A stretch of 64,000 nt of DNA from an uncultured Veillonellaceae bacterium. GTDB lineage: Bacteria > Bacillota > Negativicutes > Veillonellales > Dialisteraceae. The stretch is from the NCBI GenBank assembly GCA_927353735.1, contig CAKMIA010000001.1, positions 484,789 to 548,788 on the forward strand, in the 5' to 3' direction. Under the pieces are notes generated by a model that saw only the letters and a list, made by a program, of their open reading frames with translations, searched no databases and was not told the DNA's origin. The number at the start of each line of letters is the position of its first letter. Position 1 is the stretch's first letter. Made by a program: the position numbers and the translations under genes. Below, in pieces: positions 60,313 to 64,000 of this stretch.

Positions 60313-61789
60313 GGCGCTTTCTGAACCGGAGCGCCGCCCGGTACAGCCGGTCCGGTTCATTTTTCAGCTCGCCTGTCTGCACCCGGAGCAGCAGATTCTT
60401 CATGCCCTCCGCTACAGCCGGGCCGAGAGCCTCGATGGTCCGCCGGTCGTAATGCAGCTCGCCCGCCGAGACGGGGATAGAAGCTGCCACATCCATCATG
60501 CACCGGCCGAAGGCTTCATGCCCCTCCGTCGCGGAAAAAGGCCGGCCGCATCCGATGATGTCCGCTTTGCACAGATCCGTCATTTCCCGGATCGTCCCGA
60601 TCAGCTCCTTCTGCGAGGCAAATTCCCGCTGCATCGCGAGACGGCGCACCCATTTGACCACGTCGGCCTCCTGTACATTGGCAAAATAGTGAAATTTCAT
60701 GTGATTTGCCACGAGCCATGCGATCTGATGGACGTCCTTTTCCGGGAAGCGCCACCGCCGGAGGATCTCCTCCGCCATGGCCGCTCCCACATGGTCGTGA
60801 TTGTAATCAGTGATCTTTTCTCCCTCCACATGACGCACGCCGGGCATTCCCTTGCCCACGTCATGAAGGAGCGCCGCCCACCGGACGATCCGCCGCGCCG
60901 GCGCGGCCTCCACCACCGCCAGCGTGTGATACCACGCATCATATTTGTGGAACTGCTTCATCTGCGGCAGATCCACCAGATGGGACAGCTCCGGCAGGAT
61001 GGGCACCTCCGTATCCTGTCCGTTCTCCCGCACCCGGCAGGCGCACCGGCACAGCCCGGACCGCACCAGAAGATCCAGCCCCCGGCCGGCATGGGCCGTC
61101 ACGAGCAGCCTCTCCACCTCGCTCCGGACCCGTTCCAGCGAGAGGCCGCTCACACGGGAAAAGGCCGGCGCCATCCCGTCCACGAGAGACCGGTCCGCCA
61201 GGAAGTCCAGCTGCCCCAGGAACCGGCAGGCCCGGAACAGCCGGAGCGCATCCTCCCGGAACCGTTCGGCGGCCTCTCCCACCGTGCGGAGCTTCCGGTC
61301 CGCCAGATCCTTCAGCCCTCCGGCGGGGTCGTACAGACGGCCCTCCCCGTCAAGCGCCATGGCATTCACCGTGAAATCGCGGCGCGCCAGATCCTCCCCG
61401 ATGGAATCTGCAAAGGACACCGAGGCCGGCCGGTGCGCATCCGCTCCGTAGACCTCCCGGCGGAAGGTGGTCACCTCGTAATTCACGCCGCCGTATACCG
61501 CGATCACCGTACCGAACCGGCGGCCGCCGCCGTCTACCGCATAAATGCCCGCGGCCTCCAGCGCCTGCACCGTCTCCTCCGGCTTTGATGAAACGGCAAT
61601 GTCCCAGTCGTGAGGCACAAGGCCCATGGCGAGATCCCGCACACAGCCGCCCACAAGATACGCCTCACAGCCCGCCTGCTGCAGGCTGCGCATCACAAAA
61701 AGCGCCCCCTCATCGACCAGCGCCAGCCGGTCCGCCGGAGAAAGCCCGCCAAAGCTCTTCCGTCCGAACAGCGTCCTCAGATGCAGCAT
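60296..61789 (-). CDS. cca: CCA tRNA nucleotidyltransferase with HD domain
   Basis: A 497-residue class II nucleotidyltransferase. The N-terminal head has GGCVRDLAMG near residue 48 and the catalytic DWD (PHDWDIAVSS). The ATP/CTP selector region has RRDFTVNAMALD and REDALRLFRACRF. The HD domain (about 260-400) has LLHDVGKG. It adds or repairs CCA at tRNA 3' ends; the tRNAs here already encode CCA, so repair is probably its main task. It overlaps the downstream penicillin-binding protein gene. Confidence 0.94.
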   Translation of the reverse strand: MLHLRTLFGRKSFGGLSPADRLALVDEGALFVMRSLQQAGCEAYLVGGCVRDLAMGLVPHDWDIAVSSKPEETVQALEAAGIYAVDGGGRRFGTVIAVYGGVNYEVTTFRREVYGADAHRPASVSFADSIGEDLARRDFTVNAMALDGEGRLYDPAGGLKDLADRKLRTVGEAAERFREDALRLFRACRFLGQLDFLADRSLVDGMAPAFSRVSGLSLERVRSEVERLLVTAHAGRGLDLLVRSGLCRCACRVRENGQDTEVPILPELSHLVDLPQMKQFHKYDAWYHTLAVVEAAPARRIVRWAALLHDVGKGMPGVRHVEGEKITDYNHDHVGAAMAEEILRRWRFPEKDVHQIAWLVANHMKFHYFANVQEADVVKWVRRLAMQREFASQKELIGTIREMTDLCKADIIGCGRPFSATEGHEAFGRCMMDVAASIPVSAGELHYDRRTIEALGPAVAEGMKNLLLRVQTGELKNEPDRLYRAALRFRKRHGHDE

Positions 61790-61888
61790 ATCTTCCTGTG
61801 CCCCCTTTCATTCTGACTATCCCTTTCATCATAAACGATTCCTTCTGTTTCTTCAACGCGCACCCCGCCGCCGGAAATGCATACAAGA

Positions 61889-61920
61889 AAAAAGGCGCTT
61901 CCTCAGAAGCACCTTTTCCC
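61889..61920 (-). terminator. Rho-independent terminator after the YbjN-like gene
   Basis: Minus-strand AAGGTGCTTCT GAG GAAGCGCCTTTTTTC. Confidence 0.8.
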
Positions 61921-61927
61921 TCTCTCT

Positions 61928-62359
61928 TTACTTCCAGAGAGTCTTCATGATCTCCCGGTACGATTCATTCAGATGCTGAATGATGACGCCGAAGATCGTG
62001 TAAATCATATCGCCGTCTGCTTCCCCGTTTCTGAACAGGATGCACGCATCCAGCACCAGATTTCCTTCCCCGTCCGTATAATATTTCAATGCCTTATACT
62101 TCCGGTTGAATCCATCCATCAGCTCTCTGACCGCCGCCGTATTGTCCTCCCGCAGCGCCTTCGGCGCAACGAGAACACGGATCATGCCGTAAATGCTGCT
62201 GTCCAGAATAACGATCGTCGGAAGCCGGGCTCCGTTCACCTCGATATGGGAACGAAAGACCACCGTATTCAGCGGGTCGTCCCGGATCTCATCCGTCACG
62301 AAAGCTTCGATCTTTTTCTCTTTCAGATACTTGCCGAATAATTCCGCTTTCTTGTTCAT
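61928..62359 (-). CDS. YbjN-like domain protein
   Basis: A 143-residue protein of the type III-secretion-chaperone-like fold seen in YbjN-family proteins. Marks are a conserved acidic, beta-rich core (VVFRSHIEVNGARLPTIVIL), KALKYYTDGEGNLVLDACIL and a closing helix (IIQHLNESYREIMKTLW). Members are thought to be chaperones or adaptor proteins with no enzymatic activity. The start at 62359 (MNKKAELFGKY) has AAAGGAG upstream. It lies 56 bp downstream of the adhesin gene in the same direction and may assist it; this is inference. Confidence 0.6.
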   Translation of the reverse strand: MNKKAELFGKYLKEKKIEAFVTDEIRDDPLNTVVFRSHIEVNGARLPTIVILDSSIYGMIRVLVAPKALREDNTAAVRELMDGFNRKYKALKYYTDGEGNLVLDACILFRNGEADGDMIYTIFGVIIQHLNESYREIMKTLWK

Positions 62360-62415
62360 AAAGCTCCTTTCCCGCATCCGCAGGGGCCTTTACGGCCCCG
62401 CTTCTGCATATCCGA

Positions 62416-64000
62416 TCACTCTACATCGATCTCCCCGCTGTCTGCATTGTCCGGTCCTGCCGCTTCTCCTTCGATCAGAGCATACCGGTCATGGTAGGAC
62501 AGCTCCGGCGCATGATCACGTTCATGGAACTCCCGGTCGGTAAACAGGTTCATCCAGTCCGTCATGGCGTAGCGCTGGCTGTAGGCATCGTTATGATCCT
62601 GCAGATTGAGCAGATTGCCATTGCTCTTCTGAACGGCACGGTCCGCATCAAAATGCAGATACATCCACCGGCCGTCTGTGCCGTCTCTTCTCCAGTCATC
62701 CAGCTGGGCTTCCGGACGGTTGATCTTTGTATGAATCCAGTAAGCGCTGTCCCGGGATTCATCGTACACGGGAGCAGAACCAAATACATCCGTCATCATA
62801 TGATCGGTGCTGAAGGTCGCTTTGTCCTCGATGTACAGCTTATCCAGATGCAGTACGCCCTGGCTGGTATGAATGGAACTGGTATTGGCCCACAGGTGAT
62901 CGAAACGGACACCGCCATGGGTCTTGATATCGCCGATGGTCAGATCATCGATCGGCTTATCCTCTTCCGCCCCTTCCGGCGAAATCGTCAGGAATCCGTC
63001 GCCATCCTCACGCTGAACGATATCGTCCAGATTCATATTCGAACCTGTGATCTGGATCTGCGTGGCAGCCTCCACGTGTTCCACATCCATCTTTTTGCCT
63101 GGTTTTTTCACGATGAGAGCTACCAGGTTGCCGCTCACATTGACCAGATGCAGATCGCCGTCAGCAGTGGAGATCTTCGCCGCATCCTTAGCATACAATT
63201 CGAACAGATCCACATCGCCTGTGCCGCGGTGATCCACGGTCACATTGCCGGTTTCCGCCGTGAATACAGCATGATCCCCATTCGGATCTCCATTGGTATC
63301 CGTAATGTCGCCCACGCCCGTGAGCGAAAGGGAAATATCTCCGCTCTCCGACGTGACATGGATCTCTTCCGCCGTCCCGTCCTGGCTTCCTGCAAAGAAG
63401 AGGTCGCCTGTATTGGTTCCCAGCGTGATATCCTGACCTGCCGTCAGATCCGCATGCACATTGATGCTTCCGGTGTCCGCCTGCATCAGGATATCCTGAT
63501 CTGCCTGGAATTTCGCTCCGGCATTCACGGTGATATCCCCGGTGCCGGATACTTCCGCGGAAATGCTGCCGCTATCTTCGGCGGTTCCGTGAGCCGTGAC
63601 CTGACCATTGAAGGTGATATTGCCATCTCCCGCAACAGAAGCGGTCACATTGCCGGCCGAAGCCGTGGTGCTGCCGTTGAAGGCAATATTGCCATTCTCC
63701 GTATTCGCATGCACTTCCTCGCCGGATGCAATCTGTCCGTCTACGATGATATCGCCATTCTCATCTTCCACCGTTCCGGATGCATTCAGCTTTGTATCAC
63801 CGCCGGCTTCCACAGAGCCTCCGACATGGATGCTTCCTTCCTTCGTCTCTGCCGTCACATCGCCGGTCGTCGCTGTGATGCTGCCGCCGAAAGCAATATC
63901 TCCTGTCTCCGTCTCTGCATTCACATGCTGGCCGGCCGTTGCATCGCCGTCCACCGTGATCGAGCCGCTGCCGCTGGTGAAACCGATATCCGTTCCGGCC
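62416..64000 (-). CDS. Large repetitive adhesin, filamentous-hemagglutinin/leukotoxin-LktA-like, 3' part
   Basis: The reading frame is open from the window edge to the stop at 62416, covering the last 528 residues of a longer protein. The first 230 residues visible are tandem beta-helix-type repeats of about 21-28 residues, each with the G-D/N/S-I-x-x-x-G pattern (GDIAFGGS, GNIAFNGS, GSIHVGGS) and Asn/Gln-poor loops. The C-terminal 200 residues are non-repetitive, ending YHDRYALIEGEAAGPDN. The organisation resembles filamentous adhesins of the LktA type in Negativicutes. Start, secretion signal and total length are outside the window. Confidence 0.7.
   Translation of the reverse strand, partial: AGTDIGFTSGSGSITVDGDATAGQHVNAETETGDIAFGGSITATTGDVTAETKEGSIHVGGSVEAGGDTKLNASGTVEDENGDIIVDGQIASGEEVHANTENGNIAFNGSTTASAGNVTASVAGDGNITFNGQVTAHGTAEDSGSISAEVSGTGDITVNAGAKFQADQDILMQADTGSINVHADLTAGQDITLGTNTGDLFFAGSQDGTAEEIHVTSESGDISLSLTGVGDITDTNGDPNGDHAVFTAETGNVTVDHRGTGDVDLFELYAKDAAKISTADGDLHLVNVSGNLVALIVKKPGKKMDVEHVEAATQIQITGSNMNLDDIVQREDGDGFLTISPEGAEEDKPIDDLTIGDIKTHGGVRFDHLWANTSSIHTSQGVLHLDKLYIEDKATFSTDHMMTDVFGSAPVYDESRDSAYWIHTKINRPEAQLDDWRRDGTDGRWMYLHFDADRAVQKSNGNLLNLQDHNDAYSQRYAMTDWMNLFTDREFHERDHAPELSYHDRYALIEGEAAGPDNADSGEIDVE

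Noticed and set aside
58225..60324. 699-codon open frame opposite the penicillin-binding protein
   Set aside because: Antisense shadow with no start signals.
63400..64000. CRISPR-like array
   Set aside because: The repeats are protein-coding, in frame and degenerate, not identical short repeats with unique spacers.

Overview
The window is a chromosomal segment, rich in G+C over most of its length, from a diderm Firmicute, most likely a member of the Negativicutes (Veillonellales or relatives). The evidence is a Firmicute-type gene order (divIC, S1-domain protein, ppx, tilS, hpt, ftsH; mtaB, HIT, rpsU, yqeY) combined with outer-membrane features: an OmpH/Skp-like chaperone, an autotransporter with a beta-barrel, and a repetitive adhesin. 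The genus cannot be fixed from the sequence alone.

Layout. 0-4 kb: the start of a secreted protein, a triple zinc-finger protein, a tiny ORF with a G8 tract, an OmpH-like protein, a HAD phosphatase, a LOG-family protein, a GNAT acetyltransferase, and thiW behind a long structured leader. 4-13.4 kb: an accessory metabolic island with two transporter-plus-racemase modules (MFS transporter, N-acylamino-acid racemase and two M20 deacylases; a YjiG/YjiH-like membrane pair with a second racemase). Between them lie an unusual transcription regulator and an XRE/S24-like repressor that lacks the protease residues. 13.5-22.4 kb: housekeeping genes (ftsH, hpt, tilS, ppx, S1, divIC, a D,D-carboxypeptidase, carbonic anhydrase, an M48 protease) and tRNA-Arg and tRNA-Pro.

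22.5-32.5 kb: malic enzyme, speD, rdgB with a degenerate DNA-methylase-like protein, a truncated glutamine amidotransferase, an AT-rich insert (HTH protein, DUF3825 protein), guaA, two lineage-specific hypotheticals and tRNA-Ser. 32.5-36.7 kb: an AT-rich accessory stretch downstream of tRNA-Ser (membrane-anchored protein, KTSC protein, small secreted proteins, Fic protein). 36.8-39.5 kb: an autotransporter with a G8 tract just after its signal peptide, so it is probably phase variable. 40-47 kb: a C26 amidohydrolase with an amino-acid permease, a flavodoxin/ferredoxin protein, a two-component system, and an ArnT-like membrane glycosyltransferase read divergently.

47-62 kb: a four-tRNA operon (Asp-Gly-Cys-Leu), superoxide reductase, a long glutamine synthetase with a leader hairpin, yqeY, rpsU, HIT, mtaB, PhzF, pyrimidine-nucleoside phosphorylase, a Nudix hydrolase, dUTPase, PNPase, a PASTA-containing penicillin-binding protein and cca. 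62-64 kb: a YbjN-like protein and the 3' part of a large repetitive adhesin that runs off the window.

The most distinctive parts are the double racemase island (4-13.4 kb), the two G8 contingency-type tracts, the methylase-like protein next to rdgB, and the AT-rich inserts. No CRISPR array, intact prophage or insertion sequence was recognised.
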